Shown here in pieces: positions 1 to 12,186 of a stretch of DNA of 64,000 nucleotides. The notes beneath the pieces were generated by a model that saw only the letters and a program-made list of their open reading frames with translations, did not search any database and was not told the origin of the DNA. The stretch lies in NCBI RefSeq assembly GCF_014203715.1, contig NZ_JACHJP010000001.1:62001-126000 (forward strand). Reading direction: 5' to 3'. Source of the DNA: Streptosporangium saharense. Its GTDB lineage: Bacteria > Actinomycetota > Actinomycetes > Streptosporangiales > Streptosporangiaceae. The position numbers and the translations under genes were made by a program. Position 1 is the first letter of the stretch, and every line of letters begins with the position of its first letter.

Positions 1-427
1 GGAGGGCGGCGAGCTGCTCGCGCTGGGGCTCGTCCAGGGCCGCGCAGATGTCGTCCTCGTGTGCCGCGCCCACCTCGCGCATCCCGGCCATCACCCGTGA
101 GCCCTCCTCGGTGAGGTGCAGGGCGTAGTTGCGGCGGTCCCGGGGGTTGCGGCGCCGTTCGACCAGGCCCTTGCGCTCCAGGCCGTCGACCAGCGTGACG
201 ACCCGGCTCGGCACGACGCCCAGCTCCTCGGCCAGGGACTGCTGGCTGCGTCCGGGGCGCGTGGAGATCATGCGCAGCAGGCCGACGTCCGAGGGGGCGA
301 CGCCCAGGACGCCGACCCGCTCGGCGAAGCGCGCCGCGGCGTGTGCGCCCACCTGCGCGAGCAGGAACGCCGTGCCCCTGGGCCTGGACCGCGGCGCCGT
401 CCCGTTCCCGTGCTCCTGTGAGGTCAT
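1..427 (-). CDS. MarR family transcriptional regulator (partial, 3' end outside window)
   Basis: Reading leftward from the ATG at 425-427, 142 codons stay open to the window edge. The translation carries a winged helix-turn-helix typical of MarR: about residues 45-100 contain SQQSLAEELGVVPSRVV (helix 2 and recognition helix), then GLERKGLVERRR and the wing NPRDRRNYALHLTEEG. MarR proteins are dimeric repressors, often of the gene next door. Here the gene diverges from a short-chain dehydrogenase with only about 70 bases between starts, so it probably controls that operon and itself. The ligand is unknown. The C-terminal dimerisation helix is cut off by the window edge. Confidence 0.9.
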   Translation of the reverse strand, partial: MTSQEHGNGTAPRSRPRGTAFLLAQVGAHAAARFAERVGVLGVAPSDVGLLRMISTRPGRSQQSLAEELGVVPSRVVTLVDGLERKGLVERRRNPRDRRNYALHLTEEGSRVMAGMREVGAAHEDDICAALDEPQREQLAAL

Positions 428-446
428 GCAGCGATGGTAGCCGCAG

Positions 447-473
447 TGAATAGTTCTCTGCTATGAATAGTTC
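447..473. promoter_or_regulatory. Direct repeat TGAATAGTTC x2, candidate MarR operator
   Basis: The decamer TGAATAGTTC occurs at 447-456 and 464-473, 17 bp apart and in the same orientation, in the short space between the divergent MarR and SDR genes. It is far more AT-rich than its surroundings. The spacing and position fit a binding site for the adjacent regulator, although MarR sites are usually palindromic. The second copy overlaps an in-frame ATG at 463, which argues that the SDR really starts downstream at GTG 496. Confidence 0.5.
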
Positions 474-495
474 AGTAAAGAGAACGGAGAAGAGC

Positions 496-1251
496 GTGAC
501 GAACGACATAACCGGCAAGGTCGCGCTGGTGACCGGCGGCTCACGGGGGATCGGCGCCGAGACCTCCCGTGTCCTGGCGGCCAACGGCGCGAGGGTCGCG
601 GTGAACGGCCGCGATAGGGCGGCGATCGACGCGGTCGTCGCCGACATCACGGAACGGGGCGGTACGGCTCTCGCCGTACCCGCCGACGTCACCGACGAGG
701 ACCAGGTTGCGGCCATGCGCGAGCGGATCGAGAGCGAGCTGGGGCAGGTCGAGATCCTCGCCGCCTTCGCGGGCGGCGCAGGGGCGCCCGCGCCGACGGC
801 GGAGCTCGGGGCCGCCCGCTGGCGCGAGGTCGTCGAGTCCGACCTGACCTCGGTCTATCTGACGGTCTCCGCCTTCCTGCCCGCCATGGTCGAGCGGCGC
901 GGGGGCGCGATCGTCACCATGTCCTCGGCGGCGGGACGCCGCCCCAGCAGGGCGAACGCCGCCTACGCCGCCGCCAAGGCCGGGGTGGTGATGTTCACCA
1001 GGCACCTGGCCGCCGAGGTCGGCGAGTACGGCGTCCGCGTCAACTGCGTGGCGCCCTCGGCCGTGCTCAACGAGCGCATGCGGCGGTTCATGTCCGACGA
1101 GCAGCTCGACGGGCTGGCCGCCTCCCACCCCCTCGGCCGCATCGGGCTTCCCGAGGACGTCGCCCAGGCCGTCCTGTATCTCGTCTCCGACGCCTCCTCC
1201 TGGGTGACCGGCGTCACCCTCGACCTGACCGGTGGGCGGGTGACCGCGTGA
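496..1251 (+). CDS. SDR family oxidoreductase
   Basis: A 251-residue classical short-chain dehydrogenase/reductase. The Rossmann dinucleotide motif TGGSRGIG lies near residues 13-20 and the catalytic YAAAK (YxxxK) near 152-156, preceded by the active-site serine in MSSAAG. Two family positions deviate: NNAG is replaced by AFAGG, and the usual Asn of the NLT motif is Asp (ESDLTSVY). I chose GTG 496 over the upstream ATG 463 because GGAG sits 6 bases before it and the longer start lies inside the operator-like repeat. It is the first gene of a three-gene operon with stop/start overlaps and diverges from a MarR gene that probably represses it. The substrate is unknown. Confidence 0.88.
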   Translation: MTNDITGKVALVTGGSRGIGAETSRVLAANGARVAVNGRDRAAIDAVVADITERGGTALAVPADVTDEDQVAAMRERIESELGQVEILAAFAGGAGAPAPTAELGAARWREVVESDLTSVYLTVSAFLPAMVERRGGAIVTMSSAAGRRPSRANAAYAAAKAGVVMFTRHLAAEVGEYGVRVNCVAPSAVLNERMRRFMSDEQLDGLAASHPLGRIGLPEDVAQAVLYLVSDASSWVTGVTLDLTGGRVTA

Positions 1252-1916
1252 GCCGGGGCGGCCCGCCGCTGGGCGTCCTCGGCGTCGTGTTCACCGCGCT
1301 CTTCCTGGCCGGGATCGCCGTCAGCACGATCATGGCGGGCACGACCTTCCCCTCGCCCTACGGGGACGGGGCCCCGGCCTACTTCCGGGCGAACCAGAGC
1401 GCCGTCATGGTGACCGGTTTCCTGCAGTTCGCCGCCTCCGTTCCGCTGGCCATCTACGCCGCGACCGCCTCGGCCCGGCTGCGCAACCTCGGCGTCCGCG
1501 CGCCCGGCGCCGTCATCGCCCTGACTGGCGGCACGCTCGCCTCGGCCATGCTGGCGATCTCCGCGCTGGTGAGCTGGACGCTCTCGCGTCCCGAGGTGGC
1601 CGCGGAGACCGGGGTGGTCCACGCGCTGCACTTCCTCGCCTTCGCCACCGGCGGCGTCGGGCACGTCGTCTTCCTGGGACTGCTCGTCGCGGGCGTCGCC
1701 GTACCGGGATGGCTCGCCAGGCTGCTGCCGCGTCCGTTCGCGCTGGGCGGGCTGGTGATCGCCGTGGTGGCCGAGCTGACCACCCTCGCCATCCCGCTGA
1801 CCGGCCTGGCCGTGCTGCTGCCCGTCGCCCGCTTCTGCGGCCTGGCCTGGCTCGTGGCCGCGGGCTTCCTGCTGCCCCGCACCCGGCCCCGCAACAGCGT
1901 CAAGGAGACCCCGTGA
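1248..1916 (+). CDS. Polytopic membrane protein
   Basis: 222 residues, about 6 hydrophobic helices (for example VVFTALFLAGIAVSTIMAG, FLQFAASVPLAIYA, IALTGGTLASAMLAISALV, VVFLGLLVAGVAV). The overall look is that of small actinobacterial membrane proteins of the DUF4386 type, but no decisive motif is present. The GTG start overlaps the stop of the dehydrogenase (GTGA) and its own stop overlaps the next start, so it is translationally coupled to both neighbours. The function is unknown; the operon suggests a membrane partner in the MarR-controlled response. Confidence 0.75.
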   Translation: MSRGGPPLGVLGVVFTALFLAGIAVSTIMAGTTFPSPYGDGAPAYFRANQSAVMVTGFLQFAASVPLAIYAATASARLRNLGVRAPGAVIALTGGTLASAMLAISALVSWTLSRPEVAAETGVVHALHFLAFATGGVGHVVFLGLLVAGVAVPGWLARLLPRPFALGGLVIAVVAELTTLAIPLTGLAVLLPVARFCGLAWLVAAGFLLPRTRPRNSVKETP

Positions 1917-2707
1917 TGCTCGAAAAGCTCATCAGGTTCCAGCACCCCGAGAAGGTCCTCGGCTATCTCGGCGCCCTCGACGACGCCCACGTGGCCGCCC
2001 TCTTCGGCCTGGAGACGGACGCCTATCTGCGGGTACGGCACGGCCACGAGGAGCGGGTGCGGCAGACGGCCTCGGAGCTGCTCGACGATCCCGCGTTCGC
2101 CGAGAAGGTGGACCGGTTGCCCTTTGCGGCCGGTCAGCGGGTGGTGGCCGTCGGCGAGAGCACGACCGACGACCTGCTGTCCTGGTTCGAGATCCTGCGC
2201 CATCTCCTCGCCCTGCGGCGCCCTGCCGACGGGATCGTCCTGGAGAACACCGCCATCTCGGGGCAGACGAGCGTCCAGGCCCTGTCCGGCTCGCCCGGGG
2301 TGGCCTTCCAGCGGCCCGACTGGGTGCTGTGCATGCTGGGCGCCAACGACGTGCGGCGCTTCGGCGGCCCCGAGGGGCCGATCCTGGTCAGCCTTCCCGA
2401 GACCGAACGCGCCCTGGGCGCGCTGCGCGACGTCGTCACCGCGCGCACCGGCGCCCGCTGGGTGTGGGTCGCGCCGAGCCCGGTCGACGAGGAGCGGGTG
2501 GCGGCCTACCAGCCGTTCACGCGGGGTGGGTTCTCCTGGAGCAACCGCGACCTCGACCCCGTCGCCGCGTTTCTCGCCACCCAGCCGGAACCCGTGATCG
2601 ACGGCGGATCCGCACTGGACGCGGACGCCTTCCTCGACGACGGGGTGCACCTGTCCCTGGCGGGCCAGCGGGCCCTGGCCGTCGCCGTGGTCGAGGCCCT
2701 CACGTGA
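1916..2707 (+). CDS. SGNH/GDSL hydrolase
   Basis: 263 residues from the ATG that overlaps the preceding stop codon. The four SGNH blocks can be seen: block I with the nucleophile Ser in VVAVGESTTDDLL, a Gly-containing block (TAISGQTS), block III LGANDVR with the oxyanion Asn, and block V DGVHLS with the catalytic Asp-x-x-His. Such enzymes hydrolyse esters or acetyl groups; the substrate cannot be read from the sequence. The first 60 residues (PEKVLGYLGALDDAHVAALFG) are a helical extension ahead of the hydrolase fold. It is the last gene of the MarR-linked operon and is followed by a strong hairpin. Confidence 0.85.
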   Translation: MLEKLIRFQHPEKVLGYLGALDDAHVAALFGLETDAYLRVRHGHEERVRQTASELLDDPAFAEKVDRLPFAAGQRVVAVGESTTDDLLSWFEILRHLLALRRPADGIVLENTAISGQTSVQALSGSPGVAFQRPDWVLCMLGANDVRRFGGPEGPILVSLPETERALGALRDVVTARTGARWVWVAPSPVDEERVAAYQPFTRGGFSWSNRDLDPVAAFLATQPEPVIDGGSALDADAFLDDGVHLSLAGQRALAVAVVEALT

Positions 2708-2736
2708 GACGGGCTCCCGGTGGGAACCCGTCTCAC
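2704..2736. terminator. Hairpin terminator between convergent genes
   Basis: GTGAGACGGG (2704-2713) pairs perfectly with CCCGTCTCAC (2727-2736), giving a 10-bp stem whose loop can form a further CCC/GGG pairing. It begins at the stop codon of the SGNH hydrolase and lies before the end of the convergent aldolase gene, so it could end transcripts from both sides. There is no U-tract. Confidence 0.7.
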
Positions 2737-2744
2737 ACGGGAGC

Positions 2745-3767
2745 TCAGGTGAGCTTGGTGCCCGCGGACTTCAGGTGCTGGCAGGCCTCGACGATGCGGT
2801 TGGCCATACCGGTCTCGGCGGACTTGCCGTACGAGCGGGGGTCGTAGGCCTTCTTGTTGCCGACGTCGCCGTCGACCTTGAGCACGCCGTCGTAGTTCCT
2901 GAAGATGTGGTCGGCGATCGGGCGGGTGAAGGCGTACTGCGTGTCGGTGTCGATGTTCATCTTGATCACGCCGTACGCGATCGCCTCGTGGATCTCCTCA
3001 AGCAGCGAGCCGGAGCCGCCGTGGAAGACGAGGTCGAAGGGCTTCTCCTGGCCGTACTTCGCGCCGACGGCCTCCTGGATCTCCTTCAGCACGCTGGGAC
3101 GGAGCTTGACGTGGCCCGGCTTGTAGACGCCGTGCACGTTGCCGAAGGTCGCCGCCAGCATGTAGCGGCCCCGCTCGCCAAGACCGAGGGCGTCGGCGGT
3201 GGCCAGGGCGTCCTCGGGCGTGGTGTAGAGCTTCTCGTTGATCTCCCCGACGACGCCGTCCTCCTCGCCGCCGACGACGCCGATCTCCACCTCAAGGACG
3301 ATCTTCGCGCGGGCGGTCTTGTCCAGCAGCTCCTGCGCGATCTCCAGGTTCTCCTCAAGGGGTACGGCGGAGCCGTCCCACATGTGGGACTGGAACAGCG
3401 GATCCTGGCCACGGGCGACCCGTTCGAGGGAGATGTCCAGCAGTGGCCGTACGAAACCGGGGAGTTTGTCCTTGGGGCAGTGGTCGGTGTGCAGGGCGAC
3501 CGTCACGGGATACTTGGCCGCGACGACCCTGGCGTACTCGGCGAGCGCGGTCGCGCCGGTCACCATGTCCTTGATGGTCGTGCCGGAGAGGAAGTCGGCG
3601 CCACCGGTCGAAACCTGGATGATGCCGTCGCTCTCCGCCTCGGCGAACCCTCTGAGCGCGGCGTTGAGGGTCTGGGACGAGGTCACGTTGATCGCCGGGT
3701 AGGCGAACTCGCCGGCCTTGGCCCGGTCGAGCATCTCGGCGTAGACCTCTGGAGTCGCGATGGGCAT
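2745..3767 (-). CDS. fba: Class II fructose-bisphosphate aldolase
   Basis: 340 residues, the normal length for class IIA zinc aldolases (fructose 1,6-bisphosphate to DHAP plus glyceraldehyde 3-phosphate; glycolysis and gluconeogenesis, cytoplasm). Diagnostic segments are TVALHTDHCPKDK with zinc and catalytic residues, EVEIGVVGGEED, AATFGNVHGVYKPG with a zinc His, DLVFHGGSGS and KMNIDTDTQYAF. The ATG at 3765-3767 is chosen because GGGAG lies 9 bases upstream; an in-frame ATG at 3776 would abut that ribosome site. The gene stands alone and converges on the SGNH hydrolase. Confidence 0.97.
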   Translation of the reverse strand: MPIATPEVYAEMLDRAKAGEFAYPAINVTSSQTLNAALRGFAEAESDGIIQVSTGGADFLSGTTIKDMVTGATALAEYARVVAAKYPVTVALHTDHCPKDKLPGFVRPLLDISLERVARGQDPLFQSHMWDGSAVPLEENLEIAQELLDKTARAKIVLEVEIGVVGGEEDGVVGEINEKLYTTPEDALATADALGLGERGRYMLAATFGNVHGVYKPGHVKLRPSVLKEIQEAVGAKYGQEKPFDLVFHGGSGSLLEEIHEAIAYGVIKMNIDTDTQYAFTRPIADHIFRNYDGVLKVDGDVGNKKAYDPRSYGKSAETGMANRIVEACQHLKSAGTKLT

Positions 3768-3936
3768 CGGTGTCATCTCCCTAGAGACGGCGGTGAACTG
3801 CTGGCGCGGGGCCCGGCTGGGGGCGAGGCCCTCAGCCAGTATTCCGGGTTCCTTCCCACGCGGACAGTCCGGGCAACACTTGTGCCTGTGAAGATCTCTC
3901 GATCCGGGGGCCTTTGCCCGGGTAGGCTTCGAGCCG

Positions 3937-4656
3937 ATGGACCTCCTGCATAACATCCTCGACCCGAAGTGGTGGCTCGGCCTGCTCGGCCCCTTCGCCA
4001 CCATCGGCGTGCTCGGCATCATCTTCGCCGAGACCGGGCTGCTGCTCGGCTTCTTCCTGCCAGGTGACTCGCTACTCGTGGCGGCGGGGGTGTTCAGCAC
4101 GGCCGAGGCGGCCAAGGCCATACCCGGCCTCGAACCGCTGTCGTTCCCGGTGCTGCTCGTCGTGGCACCGCTCTGCGCGATCGTGGGGGCCCAGCTCGGC
4201 CACCACCTGGGCGCGAGATACGGCCGCAAGATGTTCGACCGACCCGACTCCAGACTCTTCAAGAAGGAGTACGTGGAGAAGGCCGAATACTACTTCCAGC
4301 GGTTCGGACCGGCCAGGGCGGTGGTGATCGCCAGGTTCATCCCGATCGTGCGGACGTTCCTGAACCCCGTCGCGGGCGCGCTCGGCATGGACGCCAAGCG
4401 GTTCTTCCTGTGGAACTGCATCGGCGCCGTCCTGTGGACCGACAGCATGCTGATCTTCGGCCGCGTGGTCGGTTCGGCGGTTCCCAACGTCGACCGGTAC
4501 ATCCTGCCGGGCGCCTTCGTGATCATCCTGCTGTCGATCATTCCGATCATCCGGGAGGTCATGAAGAGCCGCAAGGAGGGCAAGGCCGTACAGAATCCTC
4601 AGGGTAAGCACCACCGGGCCGCGCCGAGCGGCACGCCTGGTGAGCCCGGTCTCTGA
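3937..4656 (+). CDS. DedA family membrane protein
   Basis: 239 residues with the DedA/SNARE-associated fold: an N-terminal re-entrant region (FAETGLLLGFFLPGDSLLVAAG), the family motif around IARFIPIVRTFLNPVAGALGM with its conserved Arg residues, and two C-terminal transmembrane helices. DedA proteins are inner-membrane proteins linked to lipid-carrier recycling (undecaprenyl phosphate or phospholipid scrambling) and proton-motive-force homeostasis. The tail after residue 210 is basic and Pro/Gly-rich and probably cytoplasmic. It diverges from the aldolase gene. Confidence 0.92.
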   Translation: MDLLHNILDPKWWLGLLGPFATIGVLGIIFAETGLLLGFFLPGDSLLVAAGVFSTAEAAKAIPGLEPLSFPVLLVVAPLCAIVGAQLGHHLGARYGRKMFDRPDSRLFKKEYVEKAEYYFQRFGPARAVVIARFIPIVRTFLNPVAGALGMDAKRFFLWNCIGAVLWTDSMLIFGRVVGSAVPNVDRYILPGAFVIILLSIIPIIREVMKSRKEGKAVQNPQGKHHRAAPSGTPGEPGL

Positions 4657-4719
4657 CCGTTCGCGCCTCAGTCCGACAAAGCCCCTCCCGGGCCCGCTGC
4701 CTGCCGCTACTCTCCACCT

Positions 4720-5154
4720 GTGGGACGCCACAGGTCTGATCCGATGGGCATCGCGCGCCTTCTCCTCGCGGCTCTCGCGGTGCTGGCGCTGATCGCCCTC
4801 GTCGTGATCGGCGTCAGGTCCCTGTCGGGAGCGCTCTCCGGAGGGGCTCCCGCGCCGACGCCGACCGAGGCGCCCTCCCCGGTGCCCTCCGCCACCGAGG
4901 CGACCGAGGAACCGGTTCCCACGGTCCTGGTGCGATGCGTGCGGGAACGCTGTCCCACGGTCTTCCTCAGGGTCGCCGGGGGCGACGTGCTGATCAACCG
5001 GGAGATGGACGACGGCGAGCAGGTCCGTTCCTTCGAGGACAGGCTCGACGTGGTGCTGGCCGACTCGGCCTCCGTCAGCGTCCTGGTGAACGGGGAGGAA
5101 CGCCCCCCGGGCAGCCCGGGGGAGCGTCAGGAGTTCACCGTCTCCCGCGACTAG
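4720..5154 (+). CDS. Membrane-anchored protein with small C-terminal domain
   Basis: 144 residues from GTG 4720 (an alternative ATG is at 4744). One transmembrane segment (residues about 10-33, ARLLLAALAVLALIALVVIGV) is followed by a Pro/Thr/Ala-rich spacer and a compact extracytoplasmic domain with two cysteines (VRCVRERCPTVFLRV) and a beta-rich C terminus (SVSVLVNGEERPPGS). The layout resembles the DUF4115/RodZ C-terminal type, but the match is not certain. The last 4 bases overlap convergent pyrE. Confidence 0.65.
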   Translation: MGRHRSDPMGIARLLLAALAVLALIALVVIGVRSLSGALSGGAPAPTPTEAPSPVPSATEATEEPVPTVLVRCVRERCPTVFLRVAGGDVLINREMDDGEQVRSFEDRLDVVLADSASVSVLVNGEERPPGSPGERQEFTVSRD

Positions 5155-5687
5155 GCCAGCCCGAGGTCCCCGAGGGTGTAGGCGGTGAGGTACGGCAGGC
5201 CCGCGGCGGCGATCGCCGAGGCCGCGCCCCGGTCCACGATCGTGGCGACCGCGACGACCTCCGCGCCCGCCTCGCGCAGCGCCTCGACCGCCGTCAGCGG
5301 GGAGCCACCGGTCGTCGAGGTGTCCTCGACGGCGAGCACCCGCCGCCCGGCCACGTCCGGCCCCTCGATCCTGCGCTGCATGCCGTGCGCCTTCTGCGCC
5401 TTGCGGACGACGAAGGCGTCGAGACTGCGCCCCTGGGCGGCGGCCGCGTGCAGCATGGCCGTGGCCACCGGGTCGGCGCCCAGCGTCAGGCCGCCGACGG
5501 CCTCGTAGTCGAGGTCCTTCGTGAGGTCCAGCATGACCCGGCCGACCAACGGCGCCGCGTGCCCGTCGAGGGTCACCCTGCGCATGTCCACGTAGAAGTC
5601 GGCCTCCTTGCCGGAGGAGAGCACGACCTTTCCGTGCACGACGCCCTTGTCCTTGATCTCGGTCAGCAGGTTCTCACGATCGCTCAT
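5151..5687 (-). CDS. pyrE: Orotate phosphoribosyltransferase
   Basis: 178 residues. It converts orotate plus PRPP to orotidine monophosphate in UMP biosynthesis. The PRPP-binding motif RRVLAVEDTSTTGGSPLTAVEALR, the substrate segment DFYVDMRRVTLDG and GGLTLGADPVATAM are characteristic; VRKAQKAHGMQRRIEG is the catalytic loop region. Start ATG 5685-5687 is chosen by homology of the N terminus (MSDRENLLTEIKDKGVV). It is the only pyrimidine gene here, so it is not in a pyr operon. Confidence 0.95.
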   Translation of the reverse strand: MSDRENLLTEIKDKGVVHGKVVLSSGKEADFYVDMRRVTLDGHAAPLVGRVMLDLTKDLDYEAVGGLTLGADPVATAMLHAAAAQGRSLDAFVVRKAQKAHGMQRRIEGPDVAGRRVLAVEDTSTTGGSPLTAVEALREAGAEVVAVATIVDRGAASAIAAAGLPYLTAYTLGDLGLA

Positions 5688-5952
5688 GGCAACAAGGTTA
5701 GGGTGACCGCGGAGGGCCTCGCGCGGCGGGGAATCACCTGCTGGAGGGGCCTCAGAAACGGGGCAAACTGGTACGGTCTGCGTAAACACTCCGGCGTGCG
5801 GTCATGCGCGGGTCGAATCGTCGGGATTCACCCTCGGACGATCAGCGGCTTGATTACCCTGAGAAAGGGCCGCCTGTTCTGGTCTCTCAAGGGGTTCTTT
5901 CAGGCGCGTGTGAGCCGGAAGGGCCGGGCCACGCAAGGAAGGGCGGTTTCGC

Positions 5953-7173
5953 GTGGATCGCTGCGCGCTTTTCGTGGACGCTGGATACCTGCTGGCCGAC
6001 GGTGCGATGGCGGTGCACGGCACCCGGCACCGGGAGGCGGTCTCGTGGGACTACCCGGGACTGCTCACCCTGCTCAACGAACTGTCCAGGGAACGCACCG
6101 GTCTGCCGTTGCTGCGCTGCTACTGGTACGAGGCCACCGTCGAGGGCCGCCGCACCCCCGAGCACGACGCGCTGGCCGATCTCCCCGGTCTCAAGCTTCG
6201 CCTGTCGCGCATCCGTCCCGGGCGCCGCGAGGGCGTGGACGCCCAGGTCCACCGTGACCTGATGACGCTGGCGCGCAACGGCGCGGTCTGCGACGCGGTC
6301 GTGGTCAGCGGTGACGAGGATCTGGCCCAGGTTCTGTGCGACGCCCAGGACTTCGGGGTCCGCGTCACGGTCGTGCACATCACCGCCGAGGGAAGCTGGG
6401 CCGTCTCACGCTCGCTCCGCCAGGAGTGCGACGACCTGATCGAGATCAGCGCCGCCCATCTGAGGCCGTACGTCACCCTGACGTCGAGTGTCTCGGTCGG
6501 CGTCACGGTCGGGGCCCCAGCAGTGACCTCGGGGGTGACCTCGGGGGCGGCGGAGACCCCCGCGCTGTCCAACGGCAGCAGGTCGGGCGCGAACGGGCAG
6601 GCCCCCGCGGTCTCTCTGACCGCCGGGACCTCGCAGACCGGCCCCATGCCCACCGTCCAGCCCTCGCGGGCCGCCCACGCGCTGCCGACCTACCCCGGCT
6701 ACTCGACCGAGCCGCCCGCCCCGCAGGCGCCGTCGCAGCCCCAGCAGCCGTCCCCGGTCTCCCCGTCGTCCCCCTCGTCCGGCCAGGGCGGCTCGACGGG
6801 GTCGCAGTCGCCGTACGGCTCGGCGGGCACGAGCGCGTCCTCGGCCTACCGGCCGGGGCAGATGGGCGCCTACACCGGGCCGCAGCCCGCGCCCGTCCCG
6901 CAGCAGAACGTGGGCGGCAACGGCACCACCACCCTCTCCGACGCGGTGAAGGCCGCGCACAAGGAGGGATACGACTTCGGCGAGTCCGTGGCCAAGGACG
7001 CCCCGGCCCTGTGGCTTGAGGCCGTGCTCGCGCGCAAGCCTCGGATGCCCTCCGACCTTGAGGCCCGGCTCCTGCAGGGCTCCTCCCTGCCGATCGACTT
7101 CCTGCTGCACGACGAGGTACGGCACGCCCTGCGCCGGGGCTTCTGGGACGCCCTCGAACGCGCTCGCCGGTAG
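5953..7173 (+). CDS. NYN (PIN-like nuclease) domain protein
   Basis: 406 residues. An N-terminal NYN domain (about 1-165) has the acidic residues expected of this PIN-like RNase fold: ALFVDAGYLL (first Asp), GVDAQVHRDLMTLAR and VVVSGDEDLAQVL. A long low-complexity Pro/Ser/Gln/Gly linker (about 175-325) follows, then a helical C-terminal domain with SDAVKAAHKEGYDFGESVA and LLHDEVRHALRRGFW. NYN proteins are predicted metal-dependent ribonucleases; the RNA target here is unknown. The GTG start has only a modest ribosome site. It is preceded by 265 bases without a recognisable gene. Confidence 0.85.
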   Translation: MDRCALFVDAGYLLADGAMAVHGTRHREAVSWDYPGLLTLLNELSRERTGLPLLRCYWYEATVEGRRTPEHDALADLPGLKLRLSRIRPGRREGVDAQVHRDLMTLARNGAVCDAVVVSGDEDLAQVLCDAQDFGVRVTVVHITAEGSWAVSRSLRQECDDLIEISAAHLRPYVTLTSSVSVGVTVGAPAVTSGVTSGAAETPALSNGSRSGANGQAPAVSLTAGTSQTGPMPTVQPSRAAHALPTYPGYSTEPPAPQAPSQPQQPSPVSPSSPSSGQGGSTGSQSPYGSAGTSASSAYRPGQMGAYTGPQPAPVPQQNVGGNGTTTLSDAVKAAHKEGYDFGESVAKDAPALWLEAVLARKPRMPSDLEARLLQGSSLPIDFLLHDEVRHALRRGFWDALERARR

Positions 7174-7190
7174 CGTTCCGGCGCTGATCT

Positions 7191-7233
7191 GACGAGGCCG
7201 CTGGAGAGAGGTTCCTCCGGCGGCCTCCTCGTC
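7191..7233. terminator. Imperfect GC hairpin between convergent genes
   Basis: GACGAGG...CCGC at 7191 onward pairs with GGCCTCCTCGTC ending at 7233, with a small bulge and an inner GGAG/CTCC pairing. It lies between the stop of the NYN gene and the stop of the convergent response regulator and could serve both. Confidence 0.6.
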
Positions 7234-7235
7234 GT

Positions 7236-7871
7236 TCAGGAGAGGGCGTCGAAGCTCGCCCTGAGGTGGTTGAGGCGGTGGGAGAGGTCGGACAGGGGGC
7301 CGACGAGGTTCGGGTCCCCGCCCTTGCGGGCCAGATCGACGACCCGGGCCAGCTCCTCCTCGGCCGCCGTGAGGCGCCTGGACAGCTCGGGCAGCACGGC
7401 CGTCTGGACGTCGGCCGCCTCCCCGGAGGGGATCTCGGCGGCCAGCCGCTCGCGGAGCATGGAGGCCTGCTCGGCCAGGCGGCGGTTCATGTTGTACAGC
7501 TCGACGAAGACCGCGACCTTGGCCCGCAGCACCCAGGGGTCGAACGGCTTGGTGAGGTAGTCGACAGCCCCGGCCGCGTAGCTGCGGAAGGCGTAGTCGG
7601 GAGCACTGTCCACCACCGTCAGGAAGATGATGGGGATGTTGCGGGTACGCTCACGGCGCTTGATGTGCGAGGCGGTCTCGAACCCATCCATCCCGGGCAT
7701 CCGCACGTCCAGCAGGATCAGTGCGAACTCCGTGTTGAGCAGGGCCTTCAACGCCTCCTCTCCCGATCTGGCCCGCACGGGCACGAGGTCGAGCGAGCTG
7801 AGGATCGCCTCAAGCGCGATGAGGTTCTCCTCCCGGTCGTCGACCAGGAGGATCTTGGCGCGGTCCGCCAT
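7236..7871 (-). CDS. Response regulator (REC domain plus coiled coil)
   Basis: 211 residues. A receiver domain (1-125) has the acidic pair DD at 11-12, the phospho-acceptor Asp55 (ILLDVRMPGMDG), Thr in IIFLTVVDS and Lys in YLTKPFD. The remaining 85 residues are helical and coiled-coil (NRRLAEQASMLRERL, LSRRLTAAEEELARVVDLARK), with no DNA-binding or enzymatic output domain. Its ATG directly abuts the stop of the hybrid kinase, so the two are co-transcribed and probably form one phosphorelay, with this protein as a diffusible or protein-binding output. Confidence 0.9.
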   Translation of the reverse strand: MADRAKILLVDDREENLIALEAILSSLDLVPVRARSGEEALKALLNTEFALILLDVRMPGMDGFETASHIKRRERTRNIPIIFLTVVDSAPDYAFRSYAAGAVDYLTKPFDPWVLRAKVAVFVELYNMNRRLAEQASMLRERLAAEIPSGEAADVQTAVLPELSRRLTAAEEELARVVDLARKGGDPNLVGPLSDLSHRLNHLRASFDALS

Positions 7872-12065
<4,194 letters not shown>

Positions 12066-12186
12066 GAGACCTCCTTGACTCCCGGGGGGCGCAGCCGTGA
12101 GTCATCCCAGTCTGTCACGGTGCGCAACTCCGAGTCCCGCCTTCGATTTACCCCATGTCAGCAGCAAGTGTGGTAGGCACGGAACA

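Noticed and set aside
5805-5835. tRNA-like GGGTCGAATC segment
   Set aside because: No acceptor, D or anticodon arm could be built around it; a chance TTCGAAT-like word.
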